Positions 21,624 through 33,004 of a stretch of DNA of 64,000 bases are shown in pieces. The stretch spans positions 400,257,103 to 400,321,102 of the forward strand of contig NC_134354.1 of NCBI RefSeq assembly GCF_048569485.1, written 5' to 3'. The stretch is from Anomaloglossus baeobatrachus. Its lineage: Eukaryota > Chordata > Amphibia > Anura > Aromobatidae. Below the pieces are notes generated by a model. It made no database searches. It was not told where the DNA came from and saw nothing but the letters and a program-made list of their open reading frames with translations. Made by a program: the position numbers and the translations under genes. Each line of letters begins with the position of its first letter. Within the stretch, counting starts at the first letter, position 1.

Positions 21624-22800
21624 TGTCGCGGGCGGGGAGGGCGCTGCGCTCACCCACTGCTCGGGTCCGGCTGCTGCTCGCTCGGTCGGTGGCTCGAGCG
21701 GTGGGCTGGATCCCGGGGACTCGAGCAGCGCTTCTCGCCCGTGAGTGAAAGGGGTGGTTTGGTTTAGGGATATTGTCCGTGACTCCACCCACGGTTTGTG
21801 GTGAGGTTGGGACACCACCGCTGCTCTGTACGGGGATCCCGGGAGCGTTGACAGGGAGCAGCTGAGATGTTTTCTCCCCTCCATGGGTAGGGGGGGATTG
21901 GTGGTCCCGGGGCCCGGTGGTGGAGGTCGGAAGGTGGGTTGCGGGGCCTGGCCGGGTGCAGGGTCGCGGGGCAGCGCAGTGCCAGACGGCACGGTGGTAC
22001 TTACTCAGCCAGTAACGCACACAGAGTCTCTGGTAAAACAAACGGCTGGATGGACGAGTCCCACAGAAGGCTGCGGCGGTCACTCCCGGTAGGTTGGCGG
22101 CAACTGTCTCTCCCTGCACCGGTGTTCTGTTCTCGGCCCCAATGGCTTCCCACTGATACCGCTGGGGAGCGGGCTAAGGGAGCCCTTCCTTTGCCCGCAG
22201 GCTCTGGCCCTGGGAGCTCTAGCTCTGGCGGTAGCTTTATCTCCCTCACGGTTTGGACGGTTGCCTTCAGTCGGGTCTTTACTGCTGGGAAACCCCGGAG
22301 GTTCCCGTCGCTGACGGATTTGACCGGTTTAACGGCGACTCCAAGCCTCGTCGGGGTCCGTAGGCCCTGCCGAATGGTGCTGGCCTCTCTTCGCTCCCTG
22401 GTTTGGTACCGCCGGGCCACCGCCCGACCCCGGTCATACGGTTCCGCGTCGATCGGCCTTGCCTGCAGACGGTCACCACCGTCTGCCAACCTTGCTCTCA
22501 GGTGCCCGGGCCACGTACCCGGACACGGTCAGTCTGCTCCAGCCCCTCAACTATTACTTCTCCTCCTTCACTTTCCCTCACGGAACTCCAACTCCTTTTC
22601 ACTATCTGACCTTCTTTCCCGCCTCCAGGACTGTAAACTCCTCAGTGGGAGGAGCCAACCACCTGGCTCCATGCCACCTGGTGTGGACATCAGCCCCTGG
22701 AGGGAGGCAACAAGGATTTGTGTCTGACCTTGATGTTCCTAACCGGGGTGTGGGGTGTGTTGCAGTACCTGTGACGTCCTGGCTTGTCCAGGGCGCCACA
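21624..22800 (-). mobile_element. 5' LTR of the cold-shock LTR element
   Basis: About 1177 bp, the partner of 18335-19525. It is next to the primer-binding-site stretch at about 21605-21623 on the left and the CAGG duplication on the right. Confidence 0.85.
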
Positions 22801-23847
22801 CAGGCATGAACTCGATTTTCCTTGTGATATCACCGGACTTCCCAGAAGCAATGTCCTGCAGTAAAGACTGTGAGATGACGAAATGGCTGCAGGGAGCCCC
22901 AGTGACGTCAAAAAAGCACTTTTAACACACAAATATTCAACGTGGGCATTACACATGCATTTTTTCCTGCATTTTTCACTGACTCCATTGAAGTCAATTG
23001 GTGAAAAAGCAGGAAAAAAAATGCAGAAACAACTGACACGCTGCTTCTTTTTTCAGCAACAAAAACTGAAAGAAACAGCGAGGGCACAGCAAGTCAGGAT
23101 TCTCAGACTTTGCTGGGATGATTTTTCCTTGCTTTTATCGATTAAAAAAGCAAGGAAAAATGCATGAAAAAAGCCACGTGTGCACAAGGTATTCTGTGTA
23201 TGTAGCTGAGCAGTGCACAGTAATTTAGCTGGATTTAGATACAGGACCTGGCTGTGCTGCTTTCATCAAACTGCTGCAAACACTTCCCCCACTGCTCAGT
23301 GTGCCTGATTCTATGGGCTGGCGACCCCAATCACCTTCTCAGCCCCCCCACCCCAAATCCCAAAGTATCCAAAGCAGCACCTGAACGGTTTACATTAAGA
23401 TAACATAGAACATAAAGAAGGTCAGATAAACTTTCCTGCCATACAGCTCACCCCTCTCCACATGGTCGCACATCAGTAAATAAACAATCGGACACTGTCA
23501 GTGACTGCACAGAGCGATGGGAAGGGAGGCAGAGTATATACAGCCATGCCTGCACTGCTGGGACGGAGAGGCACGGTAAGTGCTGCCTCACAAACATGTG
23601 CCGGTAAGACTGCACTGCTGCCCTCACCTGATCTATCTCCTGCAGAGGCCGGCAGCACACTGTACAGTAATCACAGGCAGAGACTGGAGGGGGCAGAGCT
23701 CACGCTGCCTGGCCGCTTCTACTGAAAATGCAGGAACAGCGCACCTCCTCTCACTGACAGGAGCGGCTGCTGATCTGCAGCGCGGGCCCCTAACCTGCGG
23801 GCCCGGTCGCAATTGCGACCCCTGCGACCGCGGTAGTTACGCACCTG

Positions 23848-24720
23848 ATCCCAGCTATATGTTTATCCAGTTTCCGCTAGAAGATTTCCATTGATGGAGA
23901 GCTCACCACCTCCCGTGGTAGCCTGTTCCACTCCCTGACTGCCCTCACTGTCAGAAAGGTTTTCCTAATGTCTATTCTGAATCTCATTCCTTTAAGTTTC
24001 ATCCCATTGCTTTTTGTACTGCCTTGTGCTAATGAAAATAGGGTAGTTCCCTCTGCACTGTGACTTCCTTTCAGATATTTGTAGACCACTATTAAATCTC
24101 CTTTCAGCCTTCTCTTTTTCAAACTAAACATCCCTAGTTCTTTTAGCCGTTCTTCATATGACATGGTTTGCAGCCCTTCTACCATCTTGGTTGCTCTTCT
24201 CTGGACTTGCTCCAATATATCGATGTCTTTCTTGAATTGGTTCGCCCAGAATTGTACACAGTATTCCAGGTGGGGTCTGACCAGGGCAGAGTATACGGGA
24301 ATAATTACCTCTCTTAATCTAGATTCAATGCTTGTCTCGCTACATCCCAGAATTTTGCTGGCCTTTTTAGCTGCAGCTCCGCACTGTTGGGTATAATAGT
24401 GGATCCTAGATTCAACATGAGCCAAGTCCTTTTTCCCGCTGCTATCACCTAGTTCTATTCCTCCCATACTATATATGCTTTTTACTTTTCTTTTACCCAG
24501 ATGTAGGACTTTGCATTTGTCCCTGTTAAAAACCATTCTGCTCTCCTCACCTCACTGTTCGAATGTGTATAGATCTCTTTGCATACGATCTATTTCCTCT
24601 CTAGTGTTGGCTACTCCTCCTATCTTAGTATTAGCTGCAAAGTTTATGAGTTTCCCAATAATTCCATTGTCCAGATCATTTAAAAAGATATTAAACTGCA
24701 CTGGCCCCAGGACAGAACCT
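23848..24720 (-). mobile_element. CR1 LINE, reverse transcriptase C-terminal part
   Basis: The minus-strand frame at 23877-24536 (219 residues) opens with NRDKCKVLHLG and continues with SALVRPHLEYCVQFW, QRRATKMVEGL, YEERLKELGMFSL and REWNRLPREVV, all landmarks of the CR1 ORF2 C-terminus. Upstream, VLGPVQFN and GPV-type RT words can be read to about 24718, where the copy stops, so it is 5' truncated as most LINE copies are. A stop separates the upstream RT words from the main frame. The 3' end was cut away by the hAT insertion and lies at 16797-16896. Confidence 0.9.
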
Positions 24721-24751
24721 TTAAGTCAATTCATGATGAGCAGTTTAAAGT

Positions 24752-25280
24752 TCCTCGATTGTCACATCTAATGGATGTGACAATCCTGGGCAGATGCAGC
24801 CTGCTATTTTTAAGTGGCTGGGGTCCCAATCAGCATGGGTTTCCCCAGTCTGAGAATACCAGCCCCCAGCTATCGGCTTTATCATGGGTGGGTATCAAAA
24901 TTCAGGGGGACCGCACGCTGTTTATAAAATTATTTTTATTTAAATAAATAAAAGCTGCATGGAGTCCCTCTTATTTTGATACACAGCGAGATAACTGCAC
25001 AGCTGGCCACTACATGCTGTAGCCATGTGCTTTACCTGCACTGGGTTTCATAATTTGGTGGGACTTAATGCCAATATTTTTACTAATTAATTTATTTTTA
25101 CATCAATAGAGACACACAGATAGCATCCCTGATTGAAAGTAGTCAGACATGCTGTCACACAGGCTGAGGGGCACATCTGACTGTAACCACTTAGAGACAC
25201 AGGGACTGCCAGTGGGCGGGGTAAGCAGTGCTTATGCATGAAGGATAATTGGCGGCCCCAGAAGTAGTATCAGCGGCCTG
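24752..25280 (-). repeat. Dispersed repeat, copy 2
   Basis: Inverse partner of 15540-16065, sharing blocks such as CCCCCAGCTATCGGC, TTTTGATACACAGC and AAGCAGTGCTTATGCATGAAGG. Class unknown. It contains no frame of note. Confidence 0.6.
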
Positions 25281-25796
25281 GAAGCAGTATACACCCACGC
25301 AAGAGACTTGGCAAGTATAATGCACCTCCTTTCCCCTTTCTTTGTTTATTTTTTCCTTTATTTTACTTACCCGAGTTGCCAGCTCGGATCATTACTCAGA
25401 GTTCTCTGAGAATTCTAGGCCTAGAGTCGGTGCTCAGGTACTTTTGAACTTGCACCTCTCAGGACTTTTACAGTCTGGGTTCGCCTATCACTACTTACAT
25501 GGCTTCTCTTATACTTTTCAATGGTATTTATGTACAGCACATGAATGGCACATGGATGCCATTTGTAAGCTGTATGTGTTTTTCATTGACCCATAGATTT
25601 ATATTGGCCGTTTTCATTTGTGATATCGAAAAACCCAGACATGTCTCTGTGTGTTTTGCATGGACACACGCTCTGTGAAAAACATAGACATGTGAATAGC
25701 ATTATAGATTGTAATGGATACATGTGTTATCCATGAAAACCCCCAGATACAACACGTTAGGACAACACGGCTGTCTGAATGAGGCCTTTAGCCTTT
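25281..25796. repeat. Old dispersed repeat, no gene
   Basis: The right part (about 25600-25790) resembles the sequence around 33716-33806, 35116-35240 and 50880-51110, sharing ACATGTC, TGTTTTTCA and ACAGCACATG-like words. It ends GAATGAGGCCTTTA, the inverse of the TAGGCCTCATTC start at 28419. This may be a miniature element family with AGGCCTCATTCACAC ends. The left part is unassigned. Confidence 0.4.
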
Positions 25797-27066
25797 CATA
25801 GAGAGAGGGGAGCCAGCACGATCTGAAATTGGCATGCATCATATAAAAAGTGAAAATTCACAGATTTATTCCAACTGTACTACAATAAAAAAATGAGATT
25901 TTTAGCAAATAATTGATCAATTTTTTGAGCCACCCCTGCCAACGTCACGGCAAATCTCAATAGGGGGGTCCTACTCTACATTCTGTATTTCATGTGCCAT
26001 GCGGCCTCCTAGATAAAGTTAAAAGCAGAACCATAATAGAGCACACATACCTGTAACCTGTATATAACCGCTTCTATGTTGCAAAAAAGGCACTTGTGGA
26101 TAGAGACCAGCCCAGGTCCCAGCATGTGGAGCAAGCTCTGCACCATACCAGGACTATATCAGAACTGATCCTCCCAGTGCCAAACAGCAACCATTGATAA
26201 AGGCGGACCAGATCCAAGATGGTGCTTAATTAGCATTGCCTGTGGAAAGGGGTGAGGTAACTGAAACTGAACAGCTACCAACAGGAGGAATACATAGCAA
26301 ACCAAAATCAGGCGTGCATGGCATGGTGGTGACCGGCCACCAGAATTTGTAGCATAACTACGACCAAACAGAGAGAGAGGGGAGCCAGCACGATCTGAAA
26401 TTGGCATGCATCATATAAAAAGGGAAAATTCACAGATTTATTCCAACTGTACTACAATAAAAAAATGAGATTTTTAGCAAATAATTGATCAATTTTTTGA
26501 GCCACCCCTGCCAACGTCACGGCAAATCTCAATAGGGGGGTCCTACTCTACATTCTGTATTTCATGTGCCATGCGGCCTCCTAGATAAAGTTAAAAGCAG
26601 AACCATAATAGAGCACACATACCTGTAACCTGTATATAACCGCTTCTATGTTGCAAAAAAGGCACTTGTGGATAGAGACCAGCCCAGGTTCCAGCATGTG
26701 GAGCAAGCTCTGCACCATACCAGGACTATATCAGAACTGATCCTCCCAGTGCCAAACAGCAACCATTGATAAAGGCGGACCAGATCCAAGATGGTGCTTA
26801 ATTAGCATTGCCTGTGGAAAGGGGTGAGGTAACTGAATCTGAACAGCTACCAACAGGAGGAATACATAGCAAACCAAAATCAGGCGTGCATGGCATGGTG
26901 GTGACCGGCCACCAGAATTTGTAGCATAACTACGACCAAACAGAGAGAGAGGGGAGCCAGCACGATCTGAAATTGGCATGCATCATATAAAAAGTGAAAA
27001 TTCACAGATTTATTCCAACTGTACTACAATAAAAAAATGAGATTTTTAGCAAATAATTGATCAATT
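25797..27066 (+). repeat. 572-bp unit in 2.2 head-to-tail copies
   Basis: The motif GGGGAGCCAGCACGATCTG recurs at exactly 572-base spacing (AGCCAGC at 25811, 26383 and 26955). The first two units differ at only three positions that I noticed. The third stops after about 125 bases where an inverted copy begins. The unit has an AATAAA on the minus strand near its end and no credible gene. A diverged partial copy is at 48098-48310. Tandem plus inverted packing resembles Penelope-like insertions, but I see no protein link. Confidence 0.85.
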
Positions 27067-27640
27067 TTTCTCTGTTTTGACCGTAGTTATGCTACAAATC
27101 TGGTGTCTGACCAACACCATACCATGCACGCCTGATTTTGGTTTGCAATATATTCCTCCTGTTGGTAGCTGTTCAGACTCAGTTACCTCACCCCTTTCCA
27201 AGGCAATGCTAATTAAGCACCATTCTTGGATCTGGTCCGCCTTTATCAATGGTTGCTGTTTGACACTGGGAGGGTCAGTTCTGATATAGTCCTGGTATGT
27301 GTAGGGCTTGCTCCACATGCTGGGACCTGGGCTGGTCTCTATCCACAAGTGCCTTTTTTGCAACATGGAAGCGGCTATATACAGGTTACAGGTATGTGTG
27401 CTCCATTATGGTTCTGCTTTTAACTTTATCTAGGAGGCCGCATGGCACATGAAATACAGAATGTAGAGTAGGACCCCCCTATTGAGATTTGCCGTGACGT
27501 TGGCAGGGGTGGCTCAAAAAATTGATCAATTATTTGCTAAAAATCTCATTTTTTTATTATAGTACAGTTGGAATAAATTTGTGAATTTTCACTTTTTATA
27601 TGATGCATGCCAATTTCAGATCGTGCTGGTTCCCTTTTTT
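27067..27640 (-). repeat. Inverted, diverged copy of the 572-bp unit
   Basis: The inverse of the unit runs from the GACCGTAGTTATGC end to the GATCGTGCTGG end. It differs from the direct copies far more than they differ from each other. Together with 25797-27066 it could form a long hairpin. Confidence 0.8.
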
Positions 27641-28418
27641 TCTTTAGCCTTTCATGTCTGATATTCTCGGCCGTCCGAGTCATCAAGTGATGATAAATAC
27701 CGTATGTTAGTGCTGTACAAGGATTACTATTATTATCATCATCAGATTTTGCATTCATTCCTGTTACAGGTTACAGAGTTGTTTCCCTATGTAACTACAA
27801 TTAATGTCAGGTTATTAAGTTATTTTTGCACTTTTTCTCTCCAAATATATAATATATTGGATTTTTCAGCTATTTCATGTCATAATAATAAAGATTCTTG
27901 CAATAAAAAAAGTAAGAAAATACAATTTTCTATAAAATATTTTTTAAAATACATTACAGTAATAACCACAATGTTATGAAGCCATAAATAAACTATGCAC
28001 TGGTATTTTGCTGCCCTCTTGTGGTAAGAAACGAAATTGCTCTATACTGATTGTTCACTTGCAATATTAAAAACTATGTCTATGCATTTTAAAATTACAG
28101 AAGCTTCTCCTGTGTGTCTAATAATAGGATTTATGTGATATAGTATAAATATTAAACTGTTTTCTTTAAAATAAAAAGGAAAGAACTTTATTTTCTTGAT
28201 CTCTAAACAATTAAACAGTTAAAATCAATTTTTCCTGGTAACATGGCAGTATTATGGGATGCTAAGAAATGTGGATTGAAATCCACATAAATTACTATAA
28301 GGGCTAAATGGCTGCATGCTGCAAAAAAAGAAAAATATGCAACAAAAAACATGTAAAATATGCATGGAGGTTATGGTCAATATTATGACCAAAGTACGCA
28401 GGCTTCCAACCCCAAGTT
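27641..28418. other. No gene seen
   Basis: AT-rich sequence with poly-A and TATATAATAT runs and no convincing frame, terminal repeat or RNA gene on either strand. Confidence 0.5.
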
Positions 28419-28864
28419 AGGCCTCATTCACACGTGCAGGGGCGGACTGGCCCACCAGGAGGTCGGGAGAACCCCCGGTTGGCCCCTGCTATTGATGGCC
28501 ACGCCCCCTAGGCCCCGCCCCCCTACCCCCCTTGGGCCCCTATGGATATATGTGAGAGGCCCCCCCCCCCCTCCCCCGGCCGGTAATTTCACTAAACATA
28601 TCGGCACATTGCCGATATGATTAGTGACAATTCCATTGCCTCTTCAGCGGCAAGCAGGGAGAGCGATCTGCAGCTCTGCCTGCTGTCACTGTCAGTGCCG
28701 CGCGGCTCTGACTCTTCTATGCAGCCAGCGACACTGCAGGAGGAAGCAGTCTCAGAGCGATGACTGCTTCCTTCCTGTGCAGGTGCTGGCAGCATCGCGC
28801 TCCACAGGACGGACCCGGCGTCGCCCCAGGCCAGGCTGCAGGAGCAGCAGCACGTGAGTATAGA

Positions 28865-30530
28865 AGGCGGGGGCCCCGGGGGGGGGGTGTACGGGGGCCC
28901 CGGGGGGGGGGTGTACGGGGGCCCAGGGGGTCTAAGCAGGGGCCCCGGGGGGGAGGTGCGGGGGCCCAAGGGGGGTGTACGGGGGCCCAGGGGGGCAAGC
29001 AGGAGCCCAGGGGGGGTGGGGGGGCCCAAGAAGCGAGCAGGGGCCCCAGGGGGGGTGCAAGAGCCCAGGGGTGGTGTACGGGGGCCCAAGGGGGCACGCA
29101 GGGGCCCGGGGGGTGCGGGGGCTAGAGAAGCGAGCAGGGGCCCCGGGGAGGGTGCGGGGGCCCAGGGGGGGTGTACGGGGGCCCAGGGGGGCAAGCAGGG
29201 GCCCGGGGGGGGGTGCAGGGGCCCAGGGGGGGTGTACGGGGGCCCAGGGGGCAAGCAGGAGCCCAGGGGGGGTGCGGGGCCCAAGAAGCGAGCAGGGGCC
29301 CCGGGGAGGGTGCGGGGGCCCAGGGGGGGTGTACGGGGGCCCAGGGGGGCAAGCAGGGGCCCGGGGAGGGGGGGGGCCCAGGGGGGGTGTACGGGGGCCC
29401 AGGGGGGCAAGCAGGGGGCCCAGGGGGGTGTACGGGCGCTCAGGGGGGCAAGCAGGGGCCCGGGGGGGTGCAGGGGCCCGAGAAGCGAGCACGGGTCCCG
29501 GGGAGGATGCGGGGGCCCAGGGGGGGTGTACGGGGGCCCAGGGGGGCAAGCAGGGGCCCGGGGGGGTGGGGTGCGGGGGCCCAGCAGGAGCCCCGGGGGG
29601 GTGCGGGGGGCCCAAGAAGCGAGCAGGGGCCCCGGGGGGGTGCGGGGGCCCAGGGGGGCAAGCAGGGGCCCGGTGGGGTGCGGGGACCCAGGGGGGCAAG
29701 CAGGGGCCCGAGAAGCGAGCAGGGGCCCCGGGGAGGATGCGGGGGCCCAGGGGGGCAAGCAGGGGCCCGGGGGGTGGGGTGCGGGGGCCCAGCAGGAGCC
29801 ATGGGGAAGTGCGGGGGCCCAAGAAGCGCGCAGGGGCCCCGGGGGGGTGCGGGGGCCCAGGGGGGCAAGCAGGGGCCTGGGGGGGTGGGGTGCGGGGGCC
29901 CAGGGGGGCAAGCAGGGGCCCGAGAAGCGAGCAGGGGCCCTGAGGAGGATGCGGGGGCCCAGGGGGGGTGTACGGGGGCCCATGGGGGCAAGCAGGGGCC
30001 CGGGGGGGTGGGGTGCGGGGGCCCAGCAGGAGCCCAGGGGGGGTGCGGGGGCCCAAGAAGCAAGCAGGGACCCAGGGGGGCGAGCAGGGGCCCCGGTGGG
30101 GTGCGGGGGCCCAGGGGGGCAAGCAGGGACCCGGGGGGGGGGGTGCGGGGGCCCGAGAAGCGAGCAGGGGCCTCAGGGGGGAGGGGGCCCAGGGGGGGGT
30201 GTACGGGGGCCCAGGGGGGCAAGCAGGAGCCCCGGGGGGGTGCGGGGGCCCGAGAAGCGAGTAGGGGCCCCGGGGAGAGTGCGGGGGCCCAGGGGGGTGT
30301 ACGGGGGCCTAGGGGAGCAAGCACAAGCCCGGGGGGGTGCGCAGGGGCCTCGGGGGGGTGCGGGGGTGTACGGGGGCCCAGGGGGGCAAGCAGGAGCCCG
30401 GGGGGGGTGCGGGGCCCCACGATGCAAGCAGGGGCCCCGGGGGGGGGGGTGCGGGGGCCCAGGGGTGGTGTGGGGGCCCAGGGGTGGTGTACGGGGGCCC
30501 AGGGGGGCAAGCAGGGGTCCGGGGGGGAGG
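28865..30530 (+). repeat. G-rich minisatellite (about 1.7 kb)
   Basis: The words GGGGGCCCAGGGGGG, CAAGCAGGGGCCCGGGG and GGGTGCGGGGGCCC alternate in a unit of roughly 36 to 60 bases. The plus strand is dense in runs of five to nine G and has strong G-quadruplex potential. Several frames of 320 to 570 codons stay open across it on both strands because the repeat lacks A/T-rich stop codons. Their glycine-arginine or proline-only content is dictated by the repeat. I do not call any of them a gene. Confidence 0.9.
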
Positions 30531-30889
30531 GGCGGTTGGTCATGTGGAGACTGTGGGCAATCAGATCAGTAACATTAACCCTTATTCCATTCAAATGTCT
30601 GCACAGTCAGGGGTGGGATTCAGCTGGTTCTGTCTGGTTCTGGAGAACCGGTTGTTAAAATAGCAGCCGGTTCCCAGAACCAGCAAGAAACAGCTCCAGC
30701 GATCCGGTTCCCTGTATTCATTTGTGTTAGTGTCTCTTTAAGACACTGACACAAATGAATCCCTGTACCTCCGTATGCGCCGCACTTCCGGGTTCAGTGG
30801 ACCCTGACCCGGCGTGCAGCGACGTGCTGATGCTGCAGAGGTCATGGCAGTGTGGGGAGATAGCTCCTCCTCCTGCCGTCTGTCAGCGT

Positions 30890-32919
30890 CAGGCCCTGTG
30901 CGCACTAGACGTTTTTGCTGCGCTTTTAGCAGCGTTTTTTACCGCGTTTTTTTGCAGAAAACTATGTGACATTGCTTCCCCAGCAATGTCTATGGGTTTT
31001 CAGAAGTGCTGTCCGCACACAGCGCTTTTTTGCGTTTTCACTGCGTTTTCCACCCATTGAGTTCAATGAGATGTTCAAAAACGCAATGAAAAACACATAT
31101 TGCAAATATAGCTGCGTTTCTATGACTAAAAACGCAGCTGTAAACGCAAGGGGTGAGAAGTACAGTGATGTGTACAGGAAGAGGATTCCTTCTGTTGGTA
31201 AACACAGAAGTGTGAATCCTCCCGGTACCGGCACTGCTACTTCCATCTCCCGTCCTGTGACACGTCCGCTCCCGTGCGGCGCCATGTATGGGCAGGAGAT
31301 GGAAGCAGCTGCGAAGTCAAAAGTGAACAGTAGAGAAAAAAATCTCATACTCACCTGTCTGCAGCCTCCCGGTGCCATGTGTGCTCCCAGCTCCTCTCCC
31401 GGTACCGCCACCCATGATCCGGGTGTGTGCAGACAGCCGGGACACCTCCGATAGCTGCAGGACCTGGCGCTGATCACCTGATGCGGTCACCTGACGGAAT
31501 CAGCTGACAGTGACAGTGGTGACGCCGGCTTTTTACTACCCGGCCGGCTAAACTATCAGCTGATGCCGTCAGGAGACTTTATCAGCTGATTACCGCCGGG
31601 TCCTGCATTGATCGGTCTGACAGGAGTCTGCACTGAAGTGTGTAGTTTGTTTTTTTTGGTTTTTTTTTGCAGTGATGCATCAGCTGATTGTATAAACGGC
31701 TTTTATACAATCAGCATGGGGAGACAAGGTATGCACACCAGTGACTATGGAAGGGGAATTCCCCTTCCATAGTCACTGGTGTGCATACCTTGTCTCCCCA
31801 TGGTGATGTTTTTTAGGTTTTTTGCACCCAGTTCAGACATAGAGTGGAGTTCCAAACGTTATTCCTTAATGTTTATACAATCAGCTGCTGTGTGATGGAA
31901 TTCACATCCTTGATCCTGACACATCATCAGATCGCTCTGCCTTCCAGCAAACCGATCAGAGGATATTGGATCCGGATTGGACGGCGCGGGACCCTTGACC
32001 CAGGATTTCTGCGGAGGAGGGGGGTTCTTTATTTCAATAAAGATGGAGTCACTAATTGTGTTGTGTTTTATTTCTAATAAAAATATTTTTCTGTGTGTTG
32101 TGTTTTTTTTTTATCTTTATTAGAAATTCATGGTGGCCATGTCTAATATTGGCGTGACACCATGAATTTCGGGCTTAAGGCCAGCTGATAATATACAGCT
32201 AGCCCTAACCCCATTATTACCCAGCGAGCCACCCGACAGGGCAGCTGGAAGAGTTGGATACAGCGCCAGAAGATGGCGCTTCTATGAAAGCGCCATTTTC
32301 TGGGGTGGCTGCGGACTGCAATTCGCAGAGTGGGTGCCCAGAAATCTTGGGCACCCTGCACTGCGGATTCCAATCCCCAGCCGCCTAGTTGTACCTGGCT
32401 GGACTCAATTGGGCGAAGCCCACGGCATTTTTTTTTTAAATTATTTAATGAAATTCATGAAATAAAAAAAAAAAAGGGCTTCTCTATATTTTTGGTTCCC
32501 AGCCGGGTACACATAGGCAGCTGGGGTTTGGGGGCAGCCCATAGCTGCCTGCTGTACCTGGCTAGCATACAAAAATATGGCGAAGCCCACGTCATTTTTT
32601 GGGGGGCACAAAACTCCTGCATACAGTCCTGGATGGAGCATGCTGAGCCTTGTGGTTCTGCAGCTGCTGTCTGCTCTCCTGCATACACTAGTGGAGAATG
32701 AAGAACATATTGAAGAAGGAAATTACATCAGGCCTTTTTTTCAACAATCTTTAATGGCATTGTTCACTGATAAAAAAACGCATAAAAAAGCAGTGAGCAA
32801 AAACGCAGCCAAAAACGCATTGCGTTTTTACCGCGAGTGTGTTTTTGTGCCTTTTTTGCGGCCAAAAATGCACAAAAAACGCGGTGTGAAAAAAACACCT
32901 AGTGCGCACATACCCTTAG
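30890..32919. mobile_element. Harbinger-like element with GTGCGCAC ends (about 2 kb)
   Basis: The left end AGGCCCTGTGCGCACTAG and right end CTAGTGCGCACATACCC are inverted repeats, with TCA and TTA as possible target copies. Subterminal runs of GCGTTTTT-type words occur at both ends (30910-31140 and 32770-32900). The interior has no transposase. It contains an 88-bp perfect palindrome and a gene-free middle with CTTTATTAGAAATTCATG. Part of its right side matches 55423-55737 in inverse orientation. Confidence 0.6.
31715..31802. repeat. Perfect 88-bp palindrome
   Basis: The sequence from CATGGGGAGACAAGG to CCTTGTCTCCCCATG is its own reverse complement without a mismatch or spacer, centred between 31758 and 31759 in GGGGAATTCCCC. 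It could extrude as a cruciform with 44-bp arms. Confidence 0.95.
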
Positions 32920-33004
32920 TGTGCAGAGAGCCGCGGAGGACGGAAGACAGAGGAGAGGTCACCGGTGCTTGGAGCAGGTAAGCGTTCAGTGAGCTGAAGA
33001 TGCA

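Larger units (their letters stand above)
18335..22800 (-). mobile_element. Non-autonomous gypsy-like LTR element carrying a cold-shock-domain frame
   Basis: Two LTRs (18335-19525 and 21624-22800) bound a 2.1-kb internal region, and the whole is flanked by a 4-bp duplication CAGG (18331-18334 and 22801-22804). On the minus strand the LTRs run TGTGGCGCCC...CGCGACA. The primer-binding-site stretch CTTGGCGTCACGAACAGG follows the 5' LTR and a purine tract AAGGGGGAA precedes the 3' LTR. There is no gag, protease, RT or integrase. The only long frame is a proline-rich protein with a cold-shock domain. As a non-autonomous element it looks whole. The LTRs differ by a few percent, so it is not recent. 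Confidence 0.85.
17775..23190. mobile_element. Terminal-repeat element interrupted by an LTR element
   Basis: The left end TTAGGCTATGTACCCAC matches the head of the element at 55423 and resembles the ends of 30890-32919. The right end near 23190 (GTGTGCACAAGGTATT) is a looser inverse match. The element proper would be 17775-18334 plus 22801-23190. The two flanks share a diverged CCTGGTGACATCACAAGG-like block, which supports their belonging together. No clean duplication was found, so the exact ends are uncertain. Confidence 0.45.
16897..23847. mobile_element. hAT-type element inserted in CR1
   Basis: The ends are CAGTGGCGTAACTAG and the inverse of CAGGTGCGTAACTAC. They are flanked by a perfect 8-bp duplication, ATCCCAGC, at 16889-16896 and 23848-23855, the size hAT elements make. 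The flanks on both sides are CR1 coding sequence. The element has grown to 6.9 kb because other elements landed inside it. No hAT transposase frame is seen, so it is non-autonomous. Stretches at 17311-17772 and 23195-23847 belong to it and hold no gene that I can recognise. Confidence 0.85.

Noticed and set aside
21939-22727. 262-codon frame on the plus strand
   Set aside because: Same LTR sequence as above, antisense to the element, without recognisable domains.
26159-26979. 82-codon minus-strand frame repeated at 572-bp spacing
   Set aside because: It has no recognisable motif and its repetition only reflects the tandem unit; the diverged inverted copy does not keep the frame.
28854-30658. 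Frames of 320 to 572 codons on both strands
   Set aside because: They follow a G-rich minisatellite and consist only of glycine-arginine-proline strings set by the repeat; all phases are open together.
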